A stretch of DNA of 64,000 nucleotides from Stereum hirsutum FP-91666 SS1 (Eukaryota > Basidiomycota > Agaricomycetes > Russulales > Stereaceae). The translations under genes and the position numbers were made by a program. Of this stretch, positions 12,261-24,187 are shown one piece after another (position 1 is the stretch's first letter; each line of letters begins with the position of its first letter). Location: contig NW_006763135.1 of the NCBI RefSeq assembly GCF_000264905.1, positions 512,931 to 576,930 of the forward strand. The letters are read 5' to 3'. Below the pieces are notes generated by a model. That model did no database searches, had not been told where the DNA came from, and worked only from the letters and a program-made list of their open reading frames with translations.

Positions 12261-15200
12261 TCAATCTTCCCCTTGCGCCTCCCGTTCGAAGGTCGATGCG
12301 GTCCACCCATAGCATCGCTTAAGGCGAGCACCGACCCTTGGGAGTAAAATATATATCAAGTTGTGAACTGAAATGCGCGATAGCGATACTCACCATTTAA
12401 TCATTTTGGGGGTCATTATGGAGTCCGGATGAGGCTTAGGTGGTAACATTGTCAACTTGAGGGTTTGGGGTAAGAAGTGCTTCAATAAAGCTGGCTTACC
12501 CTGTGGAAACTGATCGGACGAGCTGTTCGAGCAGGAGGATCAAAACGAACGGATGATCCCGCCGTTTGATAGACATCGAAGCCAACACTATAGGAGGGAT
12601 CAAGATGTGTCCACGAATAGAAATGGAGATCGCCTCCTACCGTTTCATAGCCTGACAGAAATAAAAGAGTTGGAGATCGTGGTGTTATCAAATATCATAC
12701 TGACAAACTCACCCTCTCAAAGTCTCCCCAACGAATTTGGCCCTTCTGCTGAGAAGCGTCGACGGACGCAGTATCTTCGTCAACCTCGAGTATCCTGTGG
12801 AAAATCTACGAGAGAAAAAAAATTAGGAGACCACGGATGAGTGAGATCACTCTTTGAGCGAACCTTCATGATTTTCTTCCCGAGCGTCCACCTCGGAGGA
12901 AGGAAGTCCGGTAAATTCTCCATACGATCCTCCACCAACTCAGGCTCAACCACAGCAGGAGCCTCCGCCTCGGTCGTGGCCTTTCGGGTCTTGACCTTTG
13001 TCTTGGGCCCATCGCCTTGGGCCTCGGAAGCATAGGCGTGGCCAGATTTGGCCGTAGACTCAGTGGGAGTTGCAACTGGGATGGTCTCTACGTAGGGTCG
13101 CGACCTTGGTGGTGCGGGTGTCGTCGCGGGCAAAAGTTTGACCTCGCCTCTAGTAGGATCAAGATCAGGGAAGAACCACTTCGAAAACTTCAACCTATCA
13201 CTGCTCTGAGGATCAAACAGTCCAAGTCGCTTCGCGATCGCCCCGGGAGCATCTGGCTTATCCATCGACTGTGCCAGGCGCCACATGAAAGTATCCCACT
13301 CGAGCCACATATGGTCGCACGTGAGGTTAAACATTTCTGGGGGAACTCTCGGGTCCTGCTCCATAACAGCAAGTTGCTGAATGCTGAAGTTGTTCCAGAT
13401 AGGTCTTCTCCATGTTTCCATCTGTGCGCGAGTGAGCTTAGAGACATGACCCCATGGGAGCTGATACGCTGCGCGATGATCTTGTTCATATTTCACTGCA
13501 TCGGGTCTTATCCAGAAGATCTGATCCGCGAAGGCGGGCATGGACATCAACGCAGCTGGAGAGGAAGCCAAAAGTGGCATCACCCGCGACGTGAGGTTCT
13601 GTCCGAAAGCGCTTTGCCACGCGTTTGTGACGAATTCAGATACTATAGTTCGAAGGTTTTGATGGCTTTAGTCTTAGTGTCCATGAAAATAGGTGAACAA
13701 TACAGAAAGGGTAGACGCACGAACTGCAAAGTCGCCCATTTCATCGAATGCTTCGGCATTGAATCTTGACGCAGATGACGGATCTTCCCTCTGGGTAATC
13801 AAAGTTGACGAAGATACGACAGGATGCTATTGCAAAGGCTCACCAAGAACTTCGCGATCCCGTCAAAGAATGCAGGTGACGCATCGTCGTCGGATACTTG
13901 CTTGACAACGAACTCATCGAAGAGGTCGTCATAACCATGCTTTCTAACATAGGCTGTGTCTATCTCTATTCTGGCCATACCGTTCGACATCTTGTAGAAG
14001 GTCAGAAATACAGTGCCCCAACGGAGATTGGGATGTACCCACCCTGTATCTTTTCAAATACTTGCGAAACTGCGGTGACCACGATATGACATGCATCATG
14101 GTGCCCATGAGTAGACCTGAGCAGATGCGATGAGGTTGAAATTCATCGGCCACAAGACACCACCGAGTGGACTGACCTTGAAGCTCACAGAGCTCCGCGA
14201 AGCAACGAACAATACGCCACATCAACTTGGCATCCTTTTGGTAGGCTCGCTCGAGAGAAGAGGCAGTGGTAATTCCCATGCGAGCTAGATCTTCGAATAG
14301 CTCAGTCGCCAGGGACCAAGCGTTATGAGCAGCCTGACATGAGGCTGAAGACTGAGCGAAGCAGGTCAAGTGCGGCATTACAGAACACTCACAGCCATAG
14401 TCATATTTCGCGTCTTGAAAGCGTCATCGGTGGTGTGAGCACGGATGTATTCTTGGGGCTTGTTGAGTATTTCAGGAGACGGAATGGTGCTCTCTGCTCT
14501 ACGCTTAATATTCGCGAAGAGTACATCTGGGTTGGTGCGCCAGACTACCAGGGTATCTTTGATTTTGTCCTGTACCCCCAAAGATAAGTTTTTCCTCCCT
14601 CAGAAGATCGAGAGAATCATACATATTCAGAGATTGCAATGGCCCGCATAGTCTCGAGGTCAATATTCGGTGCTTTACAGCCTTGGAGAAGAGCCTCTAC
14701 GAGGGAGTAAACGATACATTCCACGCGGAGAGAGAAGGTACAAAGATGCGCGCACCGTGTCGACGCTTTTCGTTGTAGGAGTATGATTAGCCAATTATAA
14801 GACACAACGTGCTGGCGAGAACGTACGGCGAGCCAATCACTGGAGCTCTCTCCTCGGCGTCGTCTGCTCAGATACGTAAGTGTGCGGCATGACCGTCAAC
14901 AGCAATCAACTCACTTTGGGGCAGGCTTGGTACGCTCTGGGGAGACCAACTCGTGCGTCGAAGTGTATAGGTGATACATTTTCATGGCTTCGTCGCTGAC
15001 ACCTGCAGCGCGTGAGTTTCACTGAACCGCAAAAAAGTAGGCGAAGACAAACCTAGTTCTTCCTACCGGACAAAGTTTGAATCCTAGATATCAGAGTATA
15101 GAAACCAGGAGAAAAGCATTCTTTTCACACACCGCAGCTGAATAGAATAAAAACGCGTTTCCAGTCGGCTTGCCGACCCTTTTGACGTGAGGCAGACGAC

Positions 15201-15647
15201 ACTCTCGAAGTATACGGTGTCCCTCTACAGGGCCGTACTTTTTGAGAACCCTACTCGCACATCAGGAGAATTTCAGTGAATTTTCGGGAGACTATGACCC
15301 ACCAAGTTTCGAAACCTTGTCTCCCTTCGGAGCTGCGACAATACTTCACGGCGTTTGCAAGCCACTCAGCAACAAAGGGGCTAGTGCCCCAACGCTTTGC
15401 TCTCTGAGCGTGGATTGAAGACATCTCCGGGGTGATATTTTGTAGAGTATAGTTTATGCGTGAGTTAGGAGGTGCGAATGGATGGGCTGAGGGTTCGCGA
15501 TAGAAGTTCGATGTCGACGGAGACGCGAGTGAAGAAAGTGAACATCTCCGCGACGCGGTAAGGCGGCGAACACCGCTCAAAATAGAAGCGGAGAATGAAA
15601 CGATCCCCAGGTGGCAATGGTATTGTGGCCCACTTCGCCTCGCGCAT
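12261..15647 (-). CDS. conserved multi-exon fungal protein with C-terminal RPISFHRPHPD block, function unknown
   Basis: At least twelve short exons can be read in one order on the minus strand. The C-terminal exons join cleanly into a characteristic block: WGDFERAMKRVGFDVYQTAG, then SSVRFDPPARTARPISFHR, then PHPDSIMTPKMIKW, then VGARLKRCYGWT, with the stop at 12261. I recall this RPISFHRPHPD/LKR.YGW ending from uncharacterised Agaricomycete proteins; no enzymatic motif is visible. The central part is rich in Trp and His (about 13000-13580: FWIRPDAVKYEQDHRAAYQL, MWLEWDTFMWRLAQSMDKPD) with a Pro/Thr/Lys-rich linker (about 12950-13110). Upstream exons include a helical stretch (AHNAWSLATELFEDLARMGI) and VVWRTNPDVLFANIKRRAES. 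The 5' end is uncertain. The ATG at 15647 gives a plausible first exon, but it lies only about 118 bp from the stop of sedolisin C, leaving little promoter room. Confidence 0.7.
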
Positions 15648-15764
15648 ATGTTACGCAAATTCGTTGGTCACTGAAGCTCTTACAATGAGGCAACGATGAC
15701 AAGCCCATAAATAGACAACCACAAAGATGAAGACATTAATTCTATATAAGGTCGCCCACCGCAT

Positions 15765-18154
15765 TCACAGAGACAAAACAATATCCTTCAGCCTCCCGAA
15801 GTTCGGAGTTCCAAGTCCCGTCACGGGGTCATAACCCTTCGTAGCCTAGAGGTCAAAAATACACACATCAACAACTCATCCACTGCCGGACATTTCACGA
15901 GTAAGATTACTCACATTGAACCCTCTAGTTCCACAGCCTGCATTATGACCATGAACCACGTCATTGAATCCTCCCTGACCTTCCACGAGTCCATCTACAC
16001 CCTTGGTATACAACATCGGGTTTAAGAACCCAAGAGGTCCTAACCCAGCATTCAGTCGAGCGTCATTAAGCATAGAAACGAATGCTGCAAAAACGGGAGC
16101 GGAGGCGGAGGTGCCGCCAATGAGTGCTGGTAATGACTGAAAGATTATTTGGAAGTTGTCGCCTTGGGCAGACACGTCTGGAATGGCCTGTCGTAAAGAG
16201 AATTAATATAACAGTATGTGGAAAGAGGGACTGTTAAGACGCACGCGACCAGCACTAAAAATATGGATACCGTCAGTCGTAACTTGGCAGCGATGTGACC
16301 GAGGAACGTACGGATTATACAGCCCAGAGTATGCGCCCTCAGGAATAGTTTCCATATACGCTCCGACCTTCTCGTTTTGATAGGAAGGCCTGGGAAACTG
16401 GACCATGCACGAAATATCAGTGGCTGTCCTGACCAATCCCATAAACACGGCGTACGTAGTCGGAAAAGCCTCCTCCAGAAAAGAACCTTGAGACCGCCAC
16501 CTCCGGCTCAACGTGATGCGTGGCGCCTACGGATGTGACACTGAATAGACCAATTACCGTCAGAGCTTCGCATGAAGTAACATATACCGAAGAACAGACG
16601 TACAAAGGACAACTTGCAGGGAAGACCGGAATGAAACGCGTTCGATTCGTTCCGTCGTTCGTCATGCTGGAAACATGGACCGGCATACACTTAGCACTTC
16701 TTGTGAATTCGTCACTGCTAAAAAGGTGGCCCACCATGTTTGCTTGTCAGGATTCGAGACCCCATCTCCAACGCCGTAGTCTCCAGAGCTGAAGATGAGC
16801 GATACGCCTCGGGCACCTAGTTGAGCAAAACCATTGCAAATATGTTTTGCATAACTCTCGGGGACTGTTTGCTCGCTGCACGATAGTTCGGATTATTAGC
16901 CTAAGAAAGGAACTATTCAGACAGAAAGACGTACTCGTCACCATACGAAGTCGAGATAACCTGGGGCGGGTCAGGAAGGTTGAGAACATAGTCCATCCAC
17001 TCGCTGTAAGGCTCATTCGTGTTGCTCGGCGTATGCTCGCTGGAAAAGAATTGAGAGGGAAGTCCACCAGTGGAGTAAAACGTCTGCGGGGTGGGGTATG
17101 AGATACCGAATGCAAACTGAGTATCAAGATCAGCCTCAGCGCCTGCATCCTCAAGCGTCTGCTTATTGTCACCGCCTATATCAAAGCGATGAACGTTAGT
17201 GAACGAGTGGAGCGTATTCATAGAGAAATCACACCATTGACGAGCACAACGTCGATGTTTTCCTCCGACCCGACTGCATCCATCCTCTGCTCCTGGTAGA
17301 AAGTCCTCAGATCACCAAGGTTGAAGCTCTGGTTCGCGTACCCTGTGATACCGATTTTATTTCCGTTCGTCGCAGTCGGAACATATCCAGTCGCATTGTA
17401 CAACTCTTTTAGACAGCCCACAGTCACAATGGCGTTGCAATCCGCCTTCTCGGTAGACGACGCTAGCGCCTCAAGAGATGCGGCGTCGAAGACGTTCTCC
17501 ATGATGCTGATATGAGAGCGTTGGAGCCTGGTACGGGAGAAGATGGTTGTCGGTTGAATTAGGGTGACGTGACGGTGGAGAGCGGCCGGGAGACTGTAGG
17601 AGGTTGTCCGGATGAGAACGTCGCCGTCTTCGGAATGTTGCCACACGTGGTATTTCTGTAAAACGCGTCCAGACATCTCAGAGGAAAGACGACTACGAAG
17701 AAAGACGGTAACGCACTGTATTCAACATCTTCTCGGCCAATCCTACAGGTATTTCGATCCTAACCACATCCTTCGCATCCGAATATCGTGCCTTGTCCTT
17801 CGCCACACCATGCCCCAAAAGCCACATCGCCACCTCGTCGACACTCTCTGGAAGGGGTGCGACCAGCGCATCCACATCCTCCTTCGAAAGATGATTTCCG
17901 TAGCGCTCGTGAGATGGTTCACTGACTTCTAATAGATGTCTTTCCAGTAGAGGAAAGTTGGGTTGAGGTAGAGCGATGCGGAGGGAAAGAATGTGGTCCG
18001 ACGGGGCAGGGCCTAGTTTGACCCAGCTTCGAGGTGAAAGAATAGACTCTTTGATGATATGCGGTGGCTCGTCCATGATGCCCGCATCAACGGACCAAGG
18101 TGCGGCTGACGCGACGGACGCGAGAGAAAGAATGGAGGGAACGACAAGCAACAT
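15765..18154 (-). CDS. sedolisin-type tripeptidyl peptidase (S53), copy C
   Basis: Third S53 paralogue, same strand. The signal peptide ([19 protein letters not shown]) is followed by the pro-domain ([33 protein letters not shown]). Catalytic-domain landmarks are [17 protein letters not shown] (acidic pair), the [12 protein letters not shown] strand, [10 protein letters not shown] (oxyanion Asp) and Ser in [10 protein letters not shown] (about 16105). The calcium-binding end is split by an intron into CGTRGFN and [16 protein letters not shown], with the stop at 15765. Tyr replaces the usual Trp of GWDP, a mild change. The segment between the GDG motif and the [19 protein letters not shown] strand needs a short intron at about 16735-16778 to stay open. 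A TATA-like box lies 41 bp upstream of the ATG. All catalytic residues are present. It is more divergent from A and B than those are from each other, by eye. Confidence 0.92.
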
Positions 18155-18194
18155 GGTGGGGAGTGATAACGGTACGATAAACTGTACTCGCGAG

Positions 18195-18202
18195 CTTTAT
18201 AT
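18195..18202 (-). promoter_or_regulatory. TATA box of sedolisin C
   Basis: Minus-strand ATATAAAG lies 41 bp before the ATG at 18154, matching the spacing seen for the other two sedolisins. Confidence 0.55.
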
Positions 18203-18717
18203 CGGGATGCTGGCTGTTAGCAGAGCGGGCGCAGTTCAGCACGCACCCGAAACATCCCAAGAACTGGCAGGTGAGACCTCAGGCCTCAGACCAAAATGCC
18301 TGAGACAGCGTGGCGCAGCGAGCGAAGAACATACTCATGTTTTGAAAGCAACCGACCCAGCGGTAAACGATTATCAATAAGACACCATGAGTCGTTTCTC
18401 GATTCCTAGTCATTTGTTACGGAGCTCTCTGCGCGATTGTTGGCGAACAAGCACTGGCCTGAACAGAAGGCTAAGACCTTAGATTGTGCATAATGTAGGC
18501 AGGGCCAGAGATGTGGATGTTCAGAAAGCCAGACTACTTCGGTACAGCGAATTCGCTGTCACCGTCGACATCGAGGTTCGAGTTCAAGCTTGATGAGGGC
18601 GTCAGCATGACTAAGTGCGGGGTTATCCAACGTGTCCACGCCACACTGGGTAGCCACATAGTCACTGCGTTGAACTCATTCCCTGTTACCGGCTTGTTCT
18701 ATCAACGACGTTCTGCA
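18203..18717. other. intergenic between divergent genes
   Basis: Separates sedolisin C (minus) from the decayed gene starting at 18718 (plus). The open frame from 18511 runs in frame into that gene's exon, so an earlier start is possible. Confidence 0.4.
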
Positions 18718-19955
18718 ATGGCTCCCAAGAGGCGCAAGGTCTCTGACCTCACTGAAGACGATGCCCAATCCTTCATTTAAACCGTTAACCAGTTTATGTC
18801 TCGACTGGATCCCGACGACGAGGAGACTACTGGCATGATCCGTGATCTTGAGAGGATGTGCACGAAACTGGAAAGAAAGACGGTGCGTCATTACCATCAT
18901 TTCAGGTATACCTCGATTGACTGGGATGCATATAGCACATCTAGTCTTCCAACAGTACTTTTATTCATCTCCTGGAGGCGCAGATTTCTCCTAAGGGCCT
19001 CGAGTGGAAGCAAGACGGGCAGGCTCCGAGTCGTGCGCGCGAACAGGGCATGCTGGAAGCCCCGAATGGCTTTTTGACACTCGAGTCCACTAGGGCTCTT
19101 ACATCTCTGATCCTTGAGCATGTGTCTCAGTCCGTGCATTCATCCCCTTGCGCGTACAATAGTGTATACTGATTAAAAATCTACCCATTAGACGGAGGCA
19201 GGGTGCAGGATGTTGATCGATGTTATTTTGCTCCATTTGGCTGCTGCGGTCAGCGACGAAAACGAGGCGGTCAGCATCGTACCCGAATACGCTATCCTCA
19301 AGACCGTCTTCAACGAAAAGCATTCCTTTGGTGGAGTTGTAGACTATCTGGTCACGAAGCTGCCATCCGCTTTTACACGTATGGCATTCGTTTTTCCCGC
19401 TAATTAATCCGTTCTTCTGACCCCCACAATAGGTCAGATCCTGGGTCAGCCTGTGGCAACGCTCAATAGGCCTGACCTCAAGCACATCGGCACCTCAAAC
19501 GTCTTTGAGGCGAAGAACCTTGTCGAGATGTACTAATATATGCCTCAAGTTATTCTCGCTGCCGCCGCGATGTGTCGACGTAATGAGTAAGTATCTTCGA
19601 TGTTACCATCGCCCCAAGACTTTCCATTTTTTTCTGCTATGCCCCCATAACTCTTCATCTGAACCTAGCTATATTCTTCTTTCGCAGTCATGATTACACC
19701 AGAGGCGCGATTGCCAACGGTAAAACCTGGCTTTTCTTCATTTATCGAAAACTTCAAGTCGGTGGAACCTACGCCGCCAGTCCCCCAGTTGAGCTTAGCA
19801 CAGGAGCGGAGAACCTTCTACTTATTCTCGGCTTGCTTCGTGACTGGGTACGTGGGTCTACCGCCCGATTCTTGTCGAGAGATGAAAGCATGACTAAAAT
19901 TTATCAGATCCTCAACGCATCGCGCCCCGAGATCGCCTATTTTGATGAAGTTTAG
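18718..19955 (+). pseudogene. multi-exon fungal gene with two in-frame stops (function unknown)
   Basis: Exons can be followed from MAPKRRKVSDLTEDDAQSF at 18718 to a natural TAG at 19953-19955. The N-terminus looks like a basic nuclear-localisation signal (PKRRKV). Later blocks are FMSRLDPDDEETTGMIRDLE, ISPKGLEWKQDG, LDVILLHL-like MLIDVILLHLAAAVSDENEA (19210), GQPVATLNRPDLKHIGTSNV, MPQVILAAAAMCRRNE, then GKTWLFFIYRKLQVGGTYAA and LLLILGLLRDW. Two stop codons interrupt the frame: TAA at 18778-18780 and TAA at 19534-19536. Both lie inside blocks that read as protein on either side. Splice sites remain good, for example GTAAGT at about 19589. The gene looks like a recent nonsense-carrying copy rather than an old relic. 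I recall similar unnamed proteins in Agaricomycetes but know no function. Alternative introns could hide one stop, so pseudogene status is likely but not certain. Confidence 0.6.
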
Positions 19956-20090
19956 AACTGTCCACTGTTTCCGTTCTCTCGTAGAGCAGGATTCTCAGAT
20001 GTGTTCTCTAATTCCGGGACGACTTGAGGTCTGCAACGGAGACTATCTAATTCCATAATCGTCAGTATCGACGAGGATGACTGAGCGCCA

Positions 20091-22134
20091 GGCTACTCAA
20101 CGTCGCCACATTGGTTAGCCACGTAGTTAAAACACTCCCTGCAGAGTGAGGTATATGGCTGTTAAAATTTCGTTGGATGGACAGTAAAATCTATAGTGAT
20201 CAACTGTATCATCCCCTCCATTCAAGGTCCTCATCAGAAGTCCGAGCACCTTTCTTCAACCTCCATCGTAGATGCTCCCATCGATGTATCTTCCCATCCT
20301 CGCCGATTTTTATCTCGTCTGGCGGCACATCCGAAACTCTCTCGAAGTACTTTTCCCGCTGGCCTTCCTTCATATTCTCTACCACACGATTCGCATATGT
20401 ATATCCCACTTCACTATTACAACGCTCCACCCTTCTTCGCAGAGGGGAAGGTATATGCCAATCATGATCCTCAAGCACATAACGAACAGAGCGAATGTCA
20501 CCGAAGCCAGAAACCGCGTCTACCCAGTCCTCGTTGGACGCATCGGAGGGTTTGAGACCAGCGGAGCCGAAGTCGATGAGAACAGGATGGTCGGGATCGT
20601 CCCGGCGAACGAGTATGTTTCGACGAGCGATGTCGCCGTGAATGATTCTGAGATTACGAACGCGTCGTATTGTGTCTATGATCGCCAGTGAGACCCGCTC
20701 GGCGTCATCCGGTGTGATGGACTTCCCAACTTCGAGTTTGTCGATAGCAACGCCGTCGATGTATTCGAGTACGAGTCCATTGACGGTCGCCATGATCGGA
20801 TCCATGTAGAGAGAGGTATCGGTGGGTGCGTATTGGCATGTCCCGTAAAGGCGAGGTATACGGGTACCCTGAAGGGACGACAGGGCCCTGTATGCGGAGA
20901 CTTCTTTATTGTATGTCGCCAAAATATTATCCCACTGCTCCATCTCTCTGTACCAGTCGCCATTTTCACTATCAAGCAGATCCTCCGGAATAGGTTGGGT
21001 GACGTCGGCCGTGATGGGTCCCAAATAAGACCAGTAATTGGGCCATTGCCCGTTGCGGACATTTGTGAGACCAGTGATGAAGGACTGATGCGTGGCTGGA
21101 GTCCAAGGAGTTGTCCTGCCAAGGTCAGGTTGGCTACCTGGCTCCGTAAAACGGGGATCAACCAGTTTGAGAACCAGCCGACGAGGGAGACGAGAATGCA
21201 TATCTGTCTCGACAACAAGAACTTGGCATGAGGTGAAAGGAGTGAAAGTCTTTGTCACCGAGAAGTATAGAGGGTATGAGGTACGCTGTCCTTCGGGGGT
21301 AAACTGAATTAGCAGCTGAGAGCCCGGGGCATAAGGACACGCAATCGGACGGCTTATGTCCCATCAGTATCATGGTGATAAGAAGAAAATTCATTTTACG
21401 TACTGCATGTCCTCGATTTGGCGTTGTTGTGCAGGATGAGGTGGCATTGTGGCGTTCAAGCGAGTGTATCCTGGAAACTCGCGATCCGAAGGACTCGTTG
21501 TGAGAGCCGTTGGTTGTGGAGGTGCTGAGCACAAAGGCTCTCTTGGGAGAAATGATCTTGGATGAGAGGCTGCTCTTATACGGACAAGTCTGATAGGGCG
21601 CATGGGTGGTCTCGTCGTCATTGATATCTTGCCTTACAAGTTAGGGTTTTGTCCTTTGTGTTACGTAAGTTGAAACTCCGCTAGAAGCCGGTTCCAACCG
21701 ACCACGATCCGATTAAGAACAACCACCGTTTGCTCGGTTGACCTTAACAGACCTTTCTTGTCCTAATGCTTACAAATTATGTTGTCAGCTTGACCTTTAG
21801 TACCCAATTTACCCACAAGTCCCTCTCTGTCCTTCCGGAGATTACGACACTTCACTGGCAAGACTCGGAGATGCAGTGAGAACACGGGTGGCACAAGGAC
21901 TGAGGTCCTAAAGAGCTTGAAAGGCGGTTCAGGGATTCTCCATTAAGCCAGATACAACGAGACAATGGATCATATCTGCGACCGTTTACATAAAACACGT
22001 TGAAACGAGAATTGGACCAATCGACGTGTCTCGTTGGGCTTGAGGTAAAAGATTTTCACTTCAGATACCGATATGGTCAAATGAATTGAACAATCTGATC
22101 TTCTTGTATGTCTGTGCTTTTACCGGACAGTACC
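20091..22134. repeat. tandem duplication unit, copy 1
   Basis: This block and the next (22135-24187) align from end to end with an offset of 2044 bp at the left, growing to 2053 and then 2054 bp through small indels. Copy 1 begins ggctactcaacgtcgcc and copy 2 ggctatccaacgtcgcc. Each unit holds one kinase-like gene plus its flanks. Confidence 0.9.
20209..21621 (-). CDS. protein-kinase-like (PKL fold) protein, tandem copy 1
   Basis: Two exons (21621-21400 and 21303-20209) joined by a 96 bp intron give about 438 residues. The kinase core is complete. The VLKL strand of RRLVLKLVDPRF supplies the ATP-site Lys, NKEVSAYRAL supplies the helix-C Glu, and GLVLEYIDG is the hinge. HGDIARRNILV is the catalytic loop (HGD in place of HRD, with the metal Asn), and VLIDFGSAG is the DFG motif. 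The HGD loop resembles small-molecule or eukaryotic-like kinases of the aminoglycoside-phosphotransferase type rather than canonical Ser/Thr kinases. The substrate is unknown. The 74-residue N-terminal exon is Pro/Ser/Arg-rich. An in-frame ATG at 21603 aligns with the only usable start of copy 2 and may be the true start. The neighbouring copy at 22262-23656 is about 88-89% identical over the second exon. Confidence 0.85.
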
Positions 22135-24187
22135 GGCTATCCAACGTCGCCACACCGGTTAGTCACATTGTTAAAGCACATGCGCACATCCCCGCAGAGT
22201 GAGGGATATTGCTGTTAAAATTTCGTTGGACGGAAAGTAAAATCTATAGTGAGCAACTGTATCATCCCCTCCAATCAAAGTCCTCGTCGCGGGTTCGAGC
22301 ACCGTTCTTCAACCTCCATCGTAGATGCTCCCATCGATGTACCTTCCCATCCTCGCCTATTCTTATCTCGTCTGGCGGTACATCTGGAACTCTATCGAAG
22401 TACTTTTCCCGCTGACCTTCCTTCATATTATCTACCACACGATTCGCATACATATATCCCACTTCACTGTGACAGCACTCCACCTCCCCCCGCCGAGGGG
22501 AAGGTATATGCCAATCATACTCCTCAAGCACATAACGAACAGAACGTATATCACCAAAACCGGAGACCGCGTGTACCCAATCCTCGTCGGACCTATCTGA
22601 GGGCTTGAGACCAGCGGAGCCGAAGTCGATGAGAACAGGATGGTCGGGATCGTCCTGGCGAACGAGTATATTTCGACGAGCGATATCGCCGTGAATGACT
22701 CTGAGATTACGAACGCGTCGTACTGTGTCTATGATCGCCAGTGAGACGCGCTCGGCAGCATCCAGTGTGATGGACTTCCCAACTTCGAGTTTGTCCATAG
22801 CTACGCCGTCGATGTATTCGAGTGCGAGTCCATTGACGGTCGCCATGATGGGATCCATGTAGAGAGAGGTGTCGGTGGGTGCGTATTGGCATGTCCCGTA
22901 AAGGCGAGGTATACGGGTACCCTGAAGGGACGACAGGGCCCTGTATGCGGAGACTTCTTTATCGTATGTCGCCAATATATTAGCCCACTGCTCCATCTCT
23001 CTGTACCAGCCACCATTTTCGCTATCGTGCAGATCCTCTGGAATAGGCCGGGTGACGTCGCCCGTGATGGGTCCCAAATAAGACCAGTAATTGGGCCATT
23101 CCCCGTTGCGAACATGTGTGAGACCAGTGATGAAAGATTGATGGGTGGCCGGAGTCCAAGGAGTTGTCCTGCCGAGGTCAGGTTCGCTACCTGGTTCCGT
23201 AAAACGGGGATCGACTAGTTTGAGAACCAGCCGACGAGGGAGACGAGGATACATATCCGTCTCAACGAGGAGAACTTGGCAGGAGGTGAAAGGAGTAAAA
23301 GCCTTGGTCACCGAGAAGTATAGAGGGTATGAGGTATGCTCTCCTTCGGGAGTAAACTGAACTAGCAGCCTTGAACCCGAGGCATAAGGACACGCAATCG
23401 GACGGCTTATGTCCCATCAGTATCATGGTGATAGGAAGAAATTTTAATTTACATACTGCATGTCCTCGATTTGGCGTTGTTGTGCAGGATGAGGTGGCAT
23501 TGTAGCGCTCGAGCGAGTGTATCCTGAAAATTCGCGATACAAAGGACTAGTTTGGAGAGCCGTTGATTGTGGGGGTGCTGAACACAAAGACTCTCTTGGG
23601 AGAAATGATCTTGGACGAGAGGATGTTCTTATACGGACAAGTCTGATAGGGCGCATTGGGTGGTCTCGTCGTCATTGATATCTTGCCTTACAAGTTAGGG
23701 TTTTGTCCTTTGTGTTACGTAAGTTGAAACTCCGCTAGAAGCCGGTTCCAACCGACCACGATCCGATTAAGAACAACCACCGTTTGCTCGGTTGACCTTA
23801 ACAGACCTTTCTTGTCCTAATGCTTACAAATTATGTTGTCAGCTTGACCTTTAGTACCCAATTTACCCACAAGTCCCTCTCTATCCTTCCGAGAGATTAC
23901 GGCACTTCACTGGCAAGAGATGCAGTCAGAACACGGGTGGCACAAGGACTCAAGTCCTAAAGACTCGGAGCTTGAAAGGCGGTTCAAGGATGCTCCATTA
24001 AGCCAGACACAACGAAACAATAGATCATATCTGTGACCGTTTACGTGAAACACGTTGAAACGAGAATCGAACCAATCGGCGTGTCTCACTGGGCTTGAGG
24101 TAAAAGATTTTCAGTTCATCGGATACGGTCTAATGAGATTGAACAACCTGATCTTCTAGCATGTCTGTGCTCTTACCAGATAGTACT
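22135..24187. repeat. tandem duplication unit, copy 2
   Basis: Directly repeated copy of 20091-22134. The stretch 23658-23882 is base-for-base identical to 21604-21828 (225 bp). The rest shows scattered substitutions and small indels, including an extra T at about 23656-23657 just at the 5' end of the gene. Confidence 0.9.
22262..23656 (-). CDS. protein-kinase-like (PKL fold) protein, tandem copy 2
   Basis: Paralogue of the gene at 20209-21621 with the same two-exon structure (23656-23453, intron of 96 bp, 23356-22262), about 432 residues. All catalytic elements are kept: RRLVLKLVD, DKEVSAYRAL, HGDIARRNILV and VLIDFGSAG. Roughly 40 of 349 aligned residues of exon 2 differ. Changes concentrate in the loop after the acidic strand (EYDWHIPSPRRGEVECC here against DHDWHIPSPLRRRVERC in copy 1) and near the C-terminus. 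One extra base upstream puts the first ATG of copy 1 (MTTRPP) out of frame here, so translation must begin at the ATG at 23656, or that first ATG acts as a short upstream frame. Intact and predicted functional. Confidence 0.85.

Noticed and set aside
15876..15935. Apparent truncation of sedolisin C before the calcium site (frame ending in MSGSG)
   Set aside because: An intron starting at GTGAGT right after the CGTRGFN codons leads to [16 protein letters not shown] and the true stop at 15765.
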